Source: Inquilinus sp042743185 (GTDB lineage Bacteria > Pseudomonadota > Alphaproteobacteria > DSM-16000 > Inquilinaceae). Taken from it: DNA of 64,000 nt. Made by a program: the position numbers and the translations under genes. The notes beneath the pieces were generated by a model. That model did not search any database. It saw only the letters and a program-made list of their open reading frames with translations, and had not been told where the DNA came from. Shown here in pieces: positions 9,272 through 18,319 of this stretch (position 1 is its first letter; each line of letters starts with the position of its first letter). The stretch is from the NCBI RefSeq assembly GCF_042743185.1, contig NZ_JBHYMS010000001.1, forward strand, positions 261,155 to 325,154. The letters are read 5' to 3'.

Positions 9272-12200
9272 TCAACATCGCGTCCCCCGCCATCTCCCCG
9301 ACCTGGTTCTGCGGTAACGCATCTTTCGCACAACTTGCCCATTGGAATCTGTAATTTCCAGGACAACCTCTGGCAGCGCTCTTGGAAATTCACCGGGTCG
9401 TGGTCGGCGAAAATGCCAATGCCGCCAATCTCCTGTTTCGTCAGAGCTATAGAGAACACCTGCAGGGGTTCTGTTCACAAAATCCTTCAGTATAGATTGA
9501 CAATTTGGACAAGGATCCTTTGCCCCTATCATTCTCACCAAATCTCCTGGTATTACGATTCTAGCAATTTGGAGCGATTTCAGGTATAATGGCTCTGTGT
9601 GGGAGCCGAGCCCGTACGGACCAGCGACAGCCTTCGTCTGGCCACCGCTAAACAGATCTTTAAATGTTGCAGGATCATCAGGAAAATTGACTATCGGCCT
9701 GCCAAGCTCATCTTCCACCCAAGCAAATAATTCATGAGGCTTTCCTCTTCCACTCTCGTCCAAGCCGAGAGGATCTATCCAGCTTATGGCGTTAGGCGCG
9801 TAGAAAAAGCTGTTCGCCCCAGCAGAGAGCCCGAGAGGATCTTCCGATATAAATTGTCCAATTTCAGGATCGAAATAACGATATCTATTGTAATACAGAC
9901 CAGTCTCTCTGTCATAATACTGACCTTGAAAACCAAAAGTGTTTTCAATCATTGCGTGTTGATCAAAATTATTTTGCTTTCCGAAAATAGAATATTGAGA
10001 ATGCCATAATATATCGCCATTCTCATTCATAATTTTAATTGGACGACCGTTAATATCATTTTGGTAATAATTCATACTTCTAATTGAATTTGATTCACCA
10101 CGAAAACCGACCATTTCCATCAAAATAATAGGAACAAAACTATTAAGAAAATATACATGTTCTCGAGATCTATATCCATTAGAATCGATATCAGACTCTC
10201 CACCATCTTTATTATCACCGTACTCCACTATCATCCTATTTCCATCCCAACCGAAACAGGTCCTCCTACCTTCGGTTTCCTTGAATACGCGACGCCCCAA
10301 TGGATCGTAGCCATAGGTAGTGACGACACCATTTGTCTCGGTGCGGATCAGCCTCTGATTGGCATCCCAAGTCAGGCGTGTAGCGCGCTCGGCATCGTTG
10401 CGACCGACAAGATTGCCCGCACGGTCAAAGCTGTAATGCACATCCCCGTAAGATCCCTCTCGGCGCCATTCGGAACCTGGGACCTCATGCTCGGCAAAGG
10501 ATCGCCGGGCTTCAGGGTTGCGGATACGTGTTGTCAACCGATCCCCGATCGGATCATTCAGAAAGCGAGCAGTGTTACCTCCTGAATCGATGTGTTCGAG
10601 AATCTGTCCGGTGGAGCTGTAACGATATTGATCAACCCCGTATTGGCTATCACGGCGCTGAAGGAGATTGCCGACCTGATCATAGTCGTATCGTATATCA
10701 TTGAGAAGCTTGTCATCGCGCGTCACAATTTGGCTTGTGGTTAATCCATTGTCATCATAGAGATACTGGCGTATAAGGCCATCTCTCAGAACTTCTCGAC
10801 TAATCTGCCCTCGCTTATCCCATTGAAAGCGGACCACAGCCTCATCATTTATCAACACTGCAGTTGGCCTATCGAGTTCATCGCATTCATAATCTACAGA
10901 ATTTCCAGTATTCGTCTTATATCCGGTCAATCTTCTTTTCCTATTATATCTGTAATTTATTATGAATCCTCCCTGAACTTCTCTAAGAAGAGTGCCTTCT
11001 ATATCGAAGTGACGCTCTATCGCCACGTAAGGATTGGACATCTTAATGAGATTCCCATTGGCATCGAAATCAAAATTTTCTATCCAAACCTGATCTGTCT
11101 TATCATGATGCGGCAAAATCTTTCTGCGGACGCGCCCCAGGGGGTCGTATTCATAACGAGTGATCCGACCGAGCGGATCTACACTCTCCCGCAAATCTCC
11201 CGCAGCATCATAAGTGTATGATCTCTTTTGCCCCCAATAATCCAATTCATTGATAATGCGCCCTAACGAATCTCTCTCTACCATATAGATTTGATCATTC
11301 TGATTTCTTATATTAATTAACCTTTCTTCGGAGTCGTAATGACACTCAACAGAATGACCATCTGCTTGCACTCGACGCTCTATTTTTCCGTTCTTCGAGC
11401 TCAGAAAGTTAGTTACATCTCCATTCTGATCTGAATAAGATATTAGATTATCATTTGTATCGTAAGAGCATTCCGATTTTGACTTATCGGGAAATGTTAC
11501 TCTAACAAGACGCCCCTTAACATCATATTCATATACACTAACTTTATTCAGAGGATCGATTCTCTCTGTCAAATTTCCCATGCAATCATATTTGAGTTTG
11601 CATATGTTTCCCAATGAATCTGATAAATAATAAAGATTCCCAAATTTGTCAGATTGAAAATAAATATTGTTTCCTTGTGAATTATTGTATCGATATAGCT
11701 CTCCTTCTTCGTCATAATAGTAAGTTGTGATGAATCCCGTGGGTGATTCCTGCTTAACGAGCAATCCATTTTCATTCCAATATTGCCTCCAAAGAACACC
11801 ATTGGGATCAATGATGCGGATCGGTTTATCGTTCTGATCGAATTCACATAATATACTTACCCCGTCCGCCCGGATCAGTTCGAACAGGTTTCCCCGCTCG
11901 TCATATCTGTACTGCGTCGTATGTCCGGCAGGGTCAGTGACGGCGGTGGTGCGCCCGGCCTCGTCATAGACATAGCTGGTGATGCCGCCCAGGGGATCGA
12001 TCTCACGGAGGATCTGGCCGCGGGCGTCGAGTTCGGCCGACCAGGGGTGGCCCAGGCTATCGACATAGTTGGTCCAGCGGCCCTCCGGGTCGTAGTCGAA
12101 ATGATAGTCGTAAAGGCCGCCGTCGCCCCAGCTATGGATGCAACGGCCCGCCTCGTCATATTCGTAGTAGAAGGAGTGGCCTGTGCGGTTGGTGTGGCGG

Positions 12201-13513
12201 ACAAGGCGGCCGGGGTCTGCGTCGCCGTAGCCGAAGGTGTAAGGGTGACCGAGCGCGTCGTAGACCGCCGTCAGCCGCCCCGCGGGATCATAGTCGAAGC
12301 GGGCCAGGCAGCAGCGCTCCTCGGCGAAGTCCGGATGGTAGAGTACGATGTGTTGAACGAGCCCGAACTCCGACACGATCTCCAGCCGGCGGCCTGCGCT
12401 TTCGACCATTTGCTCCAACCCGTCGGGCCCACGCAGATAGCGCAGCGTGTTGCCGCACGGATCGGTCAGAGTCTCGACCAGGATCTCCCGCCACGGCTGG
12501 GATGGGGCAGGGAAGGCATAGGTAAGGCCGCCCTTCCTGCGCACGGTGTAGCGGTCCTCGTCGCGGTCGAGCCGCCAGCCGTCGACCGGTTCATGCACCG
12601 GCCCCTTCGTCGGCAGCGCGTCGAACAGGGCGCCGGCCCCCTCGCCATCCGAGAAGACGACCGATCCGTCCGGCTGGAGCTCAAGCCGGGCGTCAGCCGG
12701 TGTCTCCCAACCCAGTCCGCACACGCCCATCCGGGTCGAATTCGAGCCGTAATGCCGAGTCCAGCGCAGGGGAATGCGGCCCGGCAGTGAGAAATCCTCC
12801 TGGTCGACCACCACCTCGCCGGTCCGGATGTCGACCGGCTCGGCCCGCAGCACCTTACATTTGAGGAAGCCGGACGGCATGTTCTTGAAGGCCTTGCGCC
12901 AGGCTTGGTGGGCCCTGGACGCCCCGCGCTTGAACAGATCGTCCAGCGCGCGGCCCGGCTTGGTGCGGCGGGCCCATTTCAGCGCGCGCCCGACCAGCCC
13001 CAGGACCAGGCGGCCGCCCAGGGCGAAGAGCGAGATCGTCGGCGGCCCTCCGATGAAGACCGGCGGCCCCTTCGGGATCGACAGCACCACCGAGGTCGGC
13101 AGCACCAGGCTCTTCAGGGAAGGCTTGCTCTTCTTGCTGCGCCGCGGGATCGAGGGGATGCCCATCGATTGGCAGCTCAGCGCCGGCAGCGCCAGATAGG
13201 TGGCAGCGTCGTCGTCGAAGCCGACGGTCAGGCTGCCCATGAAGTTCTCGTGCTCGTTCCACGGCAGCGGGGGCACGAAGACGCCGCCGATCGGGATGTG
13301 CGGCGGGATCGCCTTGCCCTCGGTGCCGGCGATGGCGCGGTGCAGGTTGTTGACCTTGATGGTCGAGCCGAAGATCGGCAGGTAGTCGAAGACGTCGAAC
13401 ACCAGGCCGATATAGGGGTGCGGGACGGGCACCGGCGGCACCGGCCCGGGCGGCTGGATCATGTGGATGTCGACGCCGATCACCGGGTCGAAATGGGTGA
13501 CCGCCAGCATCAT
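9272..13513 (-). CDS. PAAR-like/Rhs T6SS effector with C-terminal deaminase-type toxin
   Basis: This is a 1413-residue polymorphic toxin. Residues 1 to about 200 are proline/glycine-rich and PAAR-like (IGGPPTISLFALGG), which fits docking on the VgrG spike. Residues about 220-320 form the DUF6531-type entry to the Rhs shell (VDIRTGEVVVDQEDFSLPG). About 25 YD repeats follow, closed by the core end FDPEIGQFISEDPLGLS and a second DPLGL (residues 1247-1251). The last 162 residues are the variable tip. They hold His1305-x-Glu1307 and Pro-Cys1335-x-x-Cys1338, the zinc and proton-shuttle pattern of the cytidine-deaminase fold, so a nucleotide or nucleic-acid deaminase is predicted. The start overlaps the upstream TPR-like gene by 4 bp. 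Codons after about 548 are AT-rich, unlike the rest of the window. No immunity gene follows. Confidence 0.87.
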   Translation of the reverse strand: MMLAVTHFDPVIGVDIHMIQPPGPVPPVPVPHPYIGLVFDVFDYLPIFGSTIKVNNLHRAIAGTEGKAIPPHIPIGGVFVPPLPWNEHENFMGSLTVGFDDDAATYLALPALSCQSMGIPSIPRRSKKSKPSLKSLVLPTSVVLSIPKGPPVFIGGPPTISLFALGGRLVLGLVGRALKWARRTKPGRALDDLFKRGASRAHQAWRKAFKNMPSGFLKCKVLRAEPVDIRTGEVVVDQEDFSLPGRIPLRWTRHYGSNSTRMGVCGLGWETPADARLELQPDGSVVFSDGEGAGALFDALPTKGPVHEPVDGWRLDRDEDRYTVRRKGGLTYAFPAPSQPWREILVETLTDPCGNTLRYLRGPDGLEQMVESAGRRLEIVSEFGLVQHIVLYHPDFAEERCCLARFDYDPAGRLTAVYDALGHPYTFGYGDADPGRLVRHTNRTGHSFYYEYDEAGRCIHSWGDGGLYDYHFDYDPEGRWTNYVDSLGHPWSAELDARGQILREIDPLGGITSYVYDEAGRTTAVTDPAGHTTQYRYDERGNLFELIRADGVSILCEFDQNDKPIRIIDPNGVLWRQYWNENGLLVKQESPTGFITTYYYDEEGELYRYNNSQGNNIYFQSDKFGNLYYLSDSLGNICKLKYDCMGNLTERIDPLNKVSVYEYDVKGRLVRVTFPDKSKSECSYDTNDNLISYSDQNGDVTNFLSSKNGKIERRVQADGHSVECHYDSEERLINIRNQNDQIYMVERDSLGRIINELDYWGQKRSYTYDAAGDLRESVDPLGRITRYEYDPLGRVRRKILPHHDKTDQVWIENFDFDANGNLIKMSNPYVAIERHFDIEGTLLREVQGGFIINYRYNRKRRLTGYKTNTGNSVDYECDELDRPTAVLINDEAVVRFQWDKRGQISREVLRDGLIRQYLYDDNGLTTSQIVTRDDKLLNDIRYDYDQVGNLLQRRDSQYGVDQYRYSSTGQILEHIDSGGNTARFLNDPIGDRLTTRIRNPEARRSFAEHEVPGSEWRREGSYGDVHYSFDRAGNLVGRNDAERATRLTWDANQRLIRTETNGVVTTYGYDPLGRRVFKETEGRRTCFGWDGNRMIVEYGDNKDGGESDIDSNGYRSREHVYFLNSFVPIILMEMVGFRGESNSIRSMNYYQNDINGRPIKIMNENGDILWHSQYSIFGKQNNFDQHAMIENTFGFQGQYYDRETGLYYNRYRYFDPEIGQFISEDPLGLSAGANSFFYAPNAISWIDPLGLDESGRGKPHELFAWVEDELGRPIVNFPDDPATFKDLFSGGQTKAVAGPYGLGSHTEPLYLKSLQIARIVIPGDLVRMIGAKDPCPNCQSILKDFVNRTPAGVLYSSDETGDWRHWHFRRPRPGEFPRALPEVVLEITDSNGQVVRKMRYRRTRSGRWRGTRC
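9480..11870. other. AT-rich tract inside the rhs gene, candidate transferred segment
   Basis: Base composition changes sharply inside the rhs open frame. Positions 11641-11700 contain 15 G or C in 60 bases (25%), while the part of the gene above about 11870 and the neighbouring genes are visibly GC-rich. A more moderate stretch lies at about 10250-10820. The reading frame stays intact throughout. The pattern suggests that the 3' part of the repeat shell and the toxin tip came from a low-GC donor by recombination within the gene. Confidence 0.75.
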
Positions 13514-14808
13514 GCCGCGGCCTCCCCGGGCGTCAGGGCCCGCTCCCAGTCCGGGCCGAGCAGCCCGTCCAGCCGCCGGCGCACCTGCACGGCCTGCGGC
13601 GTGTCCCCGTCATAGCGCGCCAGCAGGCGCAGCATCGTCTGGCCGACCCAGGGCAGGGTCGAGCTCCGCCGCTGGTCCGCCGGCAGCGCCTCCCCGGCCG
13701 CCAGCGCGTGCTCGCCGCAGCGCCAGGCCTCGCGGTCGGCGCGCGCCTGCTCATGGCAATGGGCCGCCATGCGCCAGGATTCGAGCACCATCATCCCGTC
13801 GTCGGCCTTGCTGGCCAGCGGCACGCAGGCCTCGTAGATCCGGGCGGCCTCGGGCCAGCGGCTTTCCGCCAGGAGCGCGCTGCCCAGGCCCATCCCGGCC
13901 GAGAGCTCGAGCTTCGCCGCCGCCGGATGGCCGCCCTCGCCGGCCCGCCGCGCCGCCGCGACGGCCTCGCGATAGCCCTTGGCCGCGCCGTCGAAATCCG
14001 CGGCGCCCAGCCGGGCGGCGGCCAGCGACATGAGGACCACCACCTCCTGGTCGGCCCAGCCCTCGGCCCGCGCGACGGCGAGCCCGTTGGCCCCCGCCTG
14101 CTCCACCAGCCGCGTATTGCCCTTGCCGGCGGCGTTGGCGAGGGTCACCAGATGGATCCGGAAGGTCTTGGCCGGCCCTTCCTCGCCCTCGCTCCGGGCG
14201 AGCTCGTCGAGAGCCGCCGGCATGTCGAGGCGCGGCTCGATCAGGCGCACGCGGTCCGGACGTTCGGTCTCCAGCCCCGCCAGCCTGGGGCTGTCGATCG
14301 GGTCGACCACCATGAACCGCAGGCGGGCGGGAATCTCGGCCTGCACCAGGCTCTCGACCCAGCGCCGCCAGGCGGCGTCGTCGGCGATGGTCCCGGGCTC
14401 GAGGCACAGCACCAGCAGTTGCACGGTGTCGGCATAGGCCGCCCGCAGCGAGTCGGCGACCCGCAGCAGATGCTGCCCCGGACTCTCCTCCTCCATCCGG
14501 TCGGGCGGCTGCCAGGCGGCGAACAGGCCGTCCTTCCGGAGGTCCTCGCGGCCGGCTTCGTACTGGGCCGCGAGCTCCGTCGCGAGGACCGAGGCATAGC
14601 CCTGCAGCGTGCTGAAGGGCGACACCAGCCGGATGAAGCTGCCCGGCGTCTGCGCCACCTCCTCGTGCTCGAGTTCGGTGAAGATGCCGAGAAGGCGCTG
14701 CTCGTCGAGATCGCAGCGCCAGCAGAAGAGGCGCATCCCGGGATCGGATGCGGCGTCGTTCCAGAGTGCGGCCAGCCGGTCGACCCGGCGCTCGATCGCG
14801 TTCTTCAT
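13510..14808 (-). CDS. Unknown protein with TPR-like helical repeats, between vgrG and rhs
   Basis: This is a 432-residue soluble protein of no family I can name. The N-terminal half (about 1-200) is mixed, with sequences such as DPGMRLFCWRCDLDEQRLL and LRFMVVDPIDSPRLAGLE. The C-terminal half (about 220-420) is alanine-rich and helical with TPR-like spacing (AAKGYREAVAAARRAGEGG, RWPEAARIYEACVPLASKA). It overlaps the genes on both sides by 4 bp each, so it should be made together with the Rhs effector. Position and coupling suggest an adaptor or chaperone that loads the effector onto VgrG, but it is not a recognisable Eag/DUF1795, DUF2169 or DUF4123 adaptor. That role is inference. Confidence 0.75.
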   Translation of the reverse strand: MKNAIERRVDRLAALWNDAASDPGMRLFCWRCDLDEQRLLGIFTELEHEEVAQTPGSFIRLVSPFSTLQGYASVLATELAAQYEAGREDLRKDGLFAAWQPPDRMEEESPGQHLLRVADSLRAAYADTVQLLVLCLEPGTIADDAAWRRWVESLVQAEIPARLRFMVVDPIDSPRLAGLETERPDRVRLIEPRLDMPAALDELARSEGEEGPAKTFRIHLVTLANAAGKGNTRLVEQAGANGLAVARAEGWADQEVVVLMSLAAARLGAADFDGAAKGYREAVAAARRAGEGGHPAAAKLELSAGMGLGSALLAESRWPEAARIYEACVPLASKADDGMMVLESWRMAAHCHEQARADREAWRCGEHALAAGEALPADQRRSSTLPWVGQTMLRLLARYDGDTPQAVQVRRRLDGLLGPDWERALTPGEAAA

Positions 14809-15491
14809 CCCTTGGCCGGCTCCGAAGCGCGGCGCTGCGGCGCCGGCCCGCCGGATGCGGCGGCATCCGCGGCAGGCATGCCGGCGGTGTCCCGCGCCGG
14901 CCGGGGATCTTCGGAACCGCTGCCCTCGGACTTGACGGCATCGACGGCCCCTGCGGCCTCCTCCGCCATCGAGGCGGGCGATTCACCCTGGGCATCGTCA
15001 GGGCGCTTGGATGGATCCGCGCCGCCGGCGGGAGCGGCAGGGGCGCCGGCCGCGCCCATCGGCGCCCGCGGCCGGTTGGCGGCGAGCGCCTGGAACCTCT
15101 GGCGGGCGGGGGCGAAGATGGCGAGCGGGTCCGGCTTGGGGATGTCGAGGAAATCGGGCGGCGACGGCAGCATGCCCGGCGCCAGCTCCGTCAGCGCGGC
15201 GAGGGGCAGACCGGAGGATCCGGCGGGCGCCGGGGTTTCGCCCGGCGTCGACGGTGCCGACGACGCCGCACCGGGCTGCTCCGCCAGATCCTTGCCGATG
15301 GATGCCGGCGAACCCGCCACCTGCCCGGCCATGGGCCGGGACGGGCCGGCGGCCGGCCGCTGGGGCGCCGGGGTGACGGCCTGGGCGAGCGGCTGTGCCG
15401 TCTTGTCCGTCACCTGATTCATCGAGACGTCCTGCATCCCGCGGGCGGCGGCCATGGCCGGGGCCGGGATCTTGGAGCCGGCGAACGGCAT
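14805..15491 (-). CDS. Unknown proline/alanine-rich disordered protein downstream of vgrG
   Basis: This 228-residue protein has low-complexity composition dominated by Pro, Ala, Gly and Ser, with no predicted membrane helix or signal peptide. A short region near residues 125-145 (LPSPPDFLDIPKPDPLAIFA followed by RQRFQAL) is the only part that looks structured. The ATG at 15491 follows GGAGGAG at good spacing, and the stop overlaps the next gene by 4 bp (ATGA). It sits in the vgrG-rhs operon, so a linker or spike-associated role is possible. I recognise no homologue; the real coding status rests on the ribosome site, the coupling and codon use like its neighbours. Confidence 0.65.
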   Translation of the reverse strand: MPFAGSKIPAPAMAAARGMQDVSMNQVTDKTAQPLAQAVTPAPQRPAAGPSRPMAGQVAGSPASIGKDLAEQPGAASSAPSTPGETPAPAGSSGLPLAALTELAPGMLPSPPDFLDIPKPDPLAIFAPARQRFQALAANRPRAPMGAAGAPAAPAGGADPSKRPDDAQGESPASMAEEAAGAVDAVKSEGSGSEDPRPARDTAGMPAADAAASGGPAPQRRASEPAKG

Positions 15492-15515
15492 TGCGCTTCT
15501 CCTCCGACGGCTGCT

Positions 15516-17654
15516 CTACTTCTGTCCGTTGCCGAGGAACTGGCTGATCATCTGGCTCAAGGGGCTGTTCAGCCAGATCTTCCCCGAATTCTGGGAGATG
15601 TCGCCCGAGGTGATCTGGATCGCCGACTCCTCGCCGACCGCGTGGACCACCTGGCTCGCGCCGGCGTTGTACACCCCCTTCGGATCGACGCAGACCGCCG
15701 ACTTGCCGCCGACCCCGTGGATGATCTCGTCCCTGCCGGTGCTGTAGACGCCCTCCGGCTTGATCCAGGCCCCCGACTCGCCGACCCCTTGCATGATCTC
15801 ATCCTTGCCGTTGGTGTAGACGCCTGTCGAAACGATCGAGACGAAGTTGGTCTCCCCTTGTCCCTGCTTGGCCTGGACCTCCTTATCCGAATAGATCTGC
15901 ACCCCGTCGTCGCTCAGTCGGACCTTATGCTTGCCCTTGAAGGAGATGGTGATGCCGTTCTCATCCATCCGGATCATGCTGCCCTTGTGCTGCAGCACGA
16001 TATCCCCGGGCGTCATCGTGGACTGCGAGTCCCGCACCGTCGTCATGTGCAGCGTCTGTGCCGCCGCCGTGTAAGCGTTGCCGATGTTCAGCAGCTTGTT
16101 GTTGGTGACCATCTCGCTGGCGTCCTTCTGCGCGTGCAGGAACACCTCCTCGGCCCCGGCCTTGTCCTCGAAGCTCAGCTCGTTGAAGCCGGCGCCGCCC
16201 GGGCTGGACGAGGATCTGAGCGAGGTCCGGGTCTTGTTCGCCGGCAGGTCGAGCGGCGGCATCCGGTCGGCGTTCGGCACCACGCCGACCACCGTCGGCT
16301 TGTCGGGATCGCCCTCGACATAGGCGACCAGCACCTCCATGCCGATGCGGGGAATGGTCTGGGCGCCCCAGCTGCGGCCGGCCCAGGGCTGCGACACGCG
16401 CAGCCAGCAGGACGAGGTGTCGTCCCCCTTGGCCCGGCGGTCCCACGGGAAGCGCACCTTGACCCGGCCATAGCTGTCGGTGTGGATCTCCTCGCCCGGC
16501 GGCCCCACCACCGTCGCCGTCTGTATCCCGTCGATCCGCGGCTGCGGCGTTTCCTGCCGGGGCACGTAGGGCTTGTCCGACGGGATCGCGGTGAAGCTGT
16601 TGGCATAGCTCGGCGGGCCGGCGTCGCCGCGGGTCACATAGGTCGAGTCCTCGGCCGCGTGCCGCACCGCCATCACCGCGTAGCTCGCATTCTCCGCCGC
16701 GATCGGATGGCCGTAGAGCGTGAATTTCCGGCCCGGGCAGACCTTCCGGTTGCCGCTTTCGGCGGCGATCGTCTCGAAGCCCGTCTCGAACGCCTCCATC
16801 CGCCGCTTCACCACCGTCTCGCCACGCGGCTTCTTCGCGAAACGGCCGGCCCAGCGATAGATTTCGTACGGCTTGTTGGCCTCGACCGGCGCCAGCGACG
16901 GCAGCTGCGTCGTCAGATCGGTGCGCGGCGTCTCGAAGTTCCAGTCCGATTCGGCCACCCGTCCCGGGGTGAAGGCGAAACGCCGCGCCCAGCCGGTCAC
17001 GTCGTTCAGGTCGACATTGGTCGTGGTGAAGCGCAGCGACGGCTCGTCGCCCTCGTCCCAGCCATGGGCGCCATCCGACACGACCAGGACGTGCCGGCCG
17101 CCCTCCGGCCCGGCCTCATGCCGGAACCACCAGGCCCAGCCCTCCTCCTCCAGCAGCCGGCGGATGAAGGCGAGGTCGGTCTCGTTGTACTGGACGCAGT
17201 AGTCCCGCACCTCCTTCGGTCCGCTGACCGGACCGAAGTCGACATCCTTGAACCCGGCCTCGCCGAAGATCTCCTCCAGGATCTGGGGCGTCGTCCGGTT
17301 CTGGAAGATCCGGCAGTCGGCGGTGTGGCCGAACAGCCAGAGCCAGGGATGCGTCGTCAGCACATAGGACCGCATGCCCTCGCCCAGCGACGGTCCCGCC
17401 TCCACCATGCCGACCACGCCGGACCAGGACCGACGGTCGCCACCCGGCAGTTCCAGCGTCCAGGACACCGGCAGCCCGACCAGCTCCGCCGCGGCGACGT
17501 CCGGCCGCTTCGACCGCACCGTCAGTCGGAACTCGAACAGATCGCAGACGCCTTCCTCCCCCGCCATCGCCTCGAGCAGGAAGACGTCGTCGCCGAGGGG
17601 AGTCTGGATCGCCAGGAGACGACCCGCCTGGGTCATCGCGATCATGTCGGGCAT
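15516..17654 (-). CDS. vgrG: VgrG spike protein (TssI)
   Basis: This is a T6SS spike protein of 712 residues. The gp27-like half begins at the N-terminus. The gp5 OB-fold region is marked by GRVKVRFPWDRRAKGDDTS, then CWLRVSQPWAGRSWGAQTIP and EVLVAYVEGDPDKPTVVG. A beta-helical tail of repeats follows (KDEIMQGVG, RDEIIHGVGGKSAV). No catalytic extension is evident after the spike, so the cargo is likely delivered through the PAAR-like/Rhs protein encoded downstream. I chose the ATG at 17654 because AAAGGAG ends 9 bp before it; the first in-frame ATG at 17663 abuts that site with no spacing. It trimerises on the Hcp tube and is fired by sheath contraction. Confidence 0.95.
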   Translation of the reverse strand: MPDMIAMTQAGRLLAIQTPLGDDVFLLEAMAGEEGVCDLFEFRLTVRSKRPDVAAAELVGLPVSWTLELPGGDRRSWSGVVGMVEAGPSLGEGMRSYVLTTHPWLWLFGHTADCRIFQNRTTPQILEEIFGEAGFKDVDFGPVSGPKEVRDYCVQYNETDLAFIRRLLEEEGWAWWFRHEAGPEGGRHVLVVSDGAHGWDEGDEPSLRFTTTNVDLNDVTGWARRFAFTPGRVAESDWNFETPRTDLTTQLPSLAPVEANKPYEIYRWAGRFAKKPRGETVVKRRMEAFETGFETIAAESGNRKVCPGRKFTLYGHPIAAENASYAVMAVRHAAEDSTYVTRGDAGPPSYANSFTAIPSDKPYVPRQETPQPRIDGIQTATVVGPPGEEIHTDSYGRVKVRFPWDRRAKGDDTSSCWLRVSQPWAGRSWGAQTIPRIGMEVLVAYVEGDPDKPTVVGVVPNADRMPPLDLPANKTRTSLRSSSSPGGAGFNELSFEDKAGAEEVFLHAQKDASEMVTNNKLLNIGNAYTAAAQTLHMTTVRDSQSTMTPGDIVLQHKGSMIRMDENGITISFKGKHKVRLSDDGVQIYSDKEVQAKQGQGETNFVSIVSTGVYTNGKDEIMQGVGESGAWIKPEGVYSTGRDEIIHGVGGKSAVCVDPKGVYNAGASQVVHAVGEESAIQITSGDISQNSGKIWLNSPLSQMISQFLGNGQK

Positions 17655-17712
17655 CGCTCGCATCTCCTTTGCGTCTCCTGTCCGGGCGGGCCGCGCGGGG
17701 CGCGGCGCGGCC

Positions 17713-18306
17713 TCACAGGAGCCGTTCGGACACCGTCCCGCCGCGGGTGGCGGGCGCCAGGCCCAACGTCACGGCGATGACAGCCAGCGCCGCCAGCAGC
17801 CGCACCCCGGCCGGGCGCTGCGCCGATGATGCCGCCGGCGGATTGACGGAAGGCCCGGACGGCCATCCGCCGAGCGCCACGCGACGGATCTCGCCGCCAC
17901 CGACGCCCGGGATCAGGCGCTCCAGCGACGCATCGAACCGCGCCAGGGCCGCGCGGCCGGCGGCAGGGCCCGACAAGCCATAGCGGATGAACAGGCGACA
18001 GGCGGCCCGGCAGGCCTGGTCGGCCAGCGGACCGGCCCGGTCGCTCCGACCGGCATGATCCGGCCCCGGGCCGCCTGCCGCCTGTGAGTCCAGCCGCCAG
18101 GCGAGGCGGCTCTGGAATCCGGGCACCGCCAGGGACGGCCCGAGATCCTGGACGGCGCGCCCGAGCAGCACAGCCTGCCGCTGACGCCGATGTGCGGCGG
18201 CAGCATCGGCCCGCCCGCCGGCATGACCGGATCCCGGGCAAGCCAGATCCCGTTCGACGTCCGCCAGGATCATCTGCACCGCGACGAAGGGGTTTTGTGA
18301 CGGCAT
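17713..18306 (-). CDS. Unknown tail-anchored protein in the T6SS effector operon
   Basis: This is a 197-residue protein with no signal peptide and one hydrophobic segment near the C-terminus (VRLLAALAVIAVTLGLAPA, about residues 166-184), so a tail-anchored inner-membrane topology is likely. The cytosolic part is Arg/Ala/Gly-rich and contains GSGHAGGRADAAAAHRRQRQ and an AGRAALARFDASLERLIPG helix. It lies 13 bp after the lipoprotein gene and 58 bp before vgrG, within one minus-strand run that starts at hcp. I do not recognise a family. The start codon has no strong ribosome site, so the exact N-terminus is less certain. Confidence 0.6.
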   Translation of the reverse strand: MPSQNPFVAVQMILADVERDLACPGSGHAGGRADAAAAHRRQRQAVLLGRAVQDLGPSLAVPGFQSRLAWRLDSQAAGGPGPDHAGRSDRAGPLADQACRAACRLFIRYGLSGPAAGRAALARFDASLERLIPGVGGGEIRRVALGGWPSGPSVNPPAASSAQRPAGVRLLAALAVIAVTLGLAPATRGGTVSERLL

Positions 18307-18319
18307 CGAGCCCGCGCCC

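Noticed and set aside
9157..9459. Minus-strand frame overlapping the toxin end, considered as an overlapping immunity gene
   Set aside because: It begins 188 bp inside the toxin gene in another frame, lacks a ribosome site and does not look like a folded protein in its second half.
9128..9589. Plus-strand open frame across the rhs 3' end, considered as a divergent immunity gene
   Set aside because: It overlaps the toxin coding sequence over most of its length, has a composition typical of an antisense shadow and no recognisable ribosome site.
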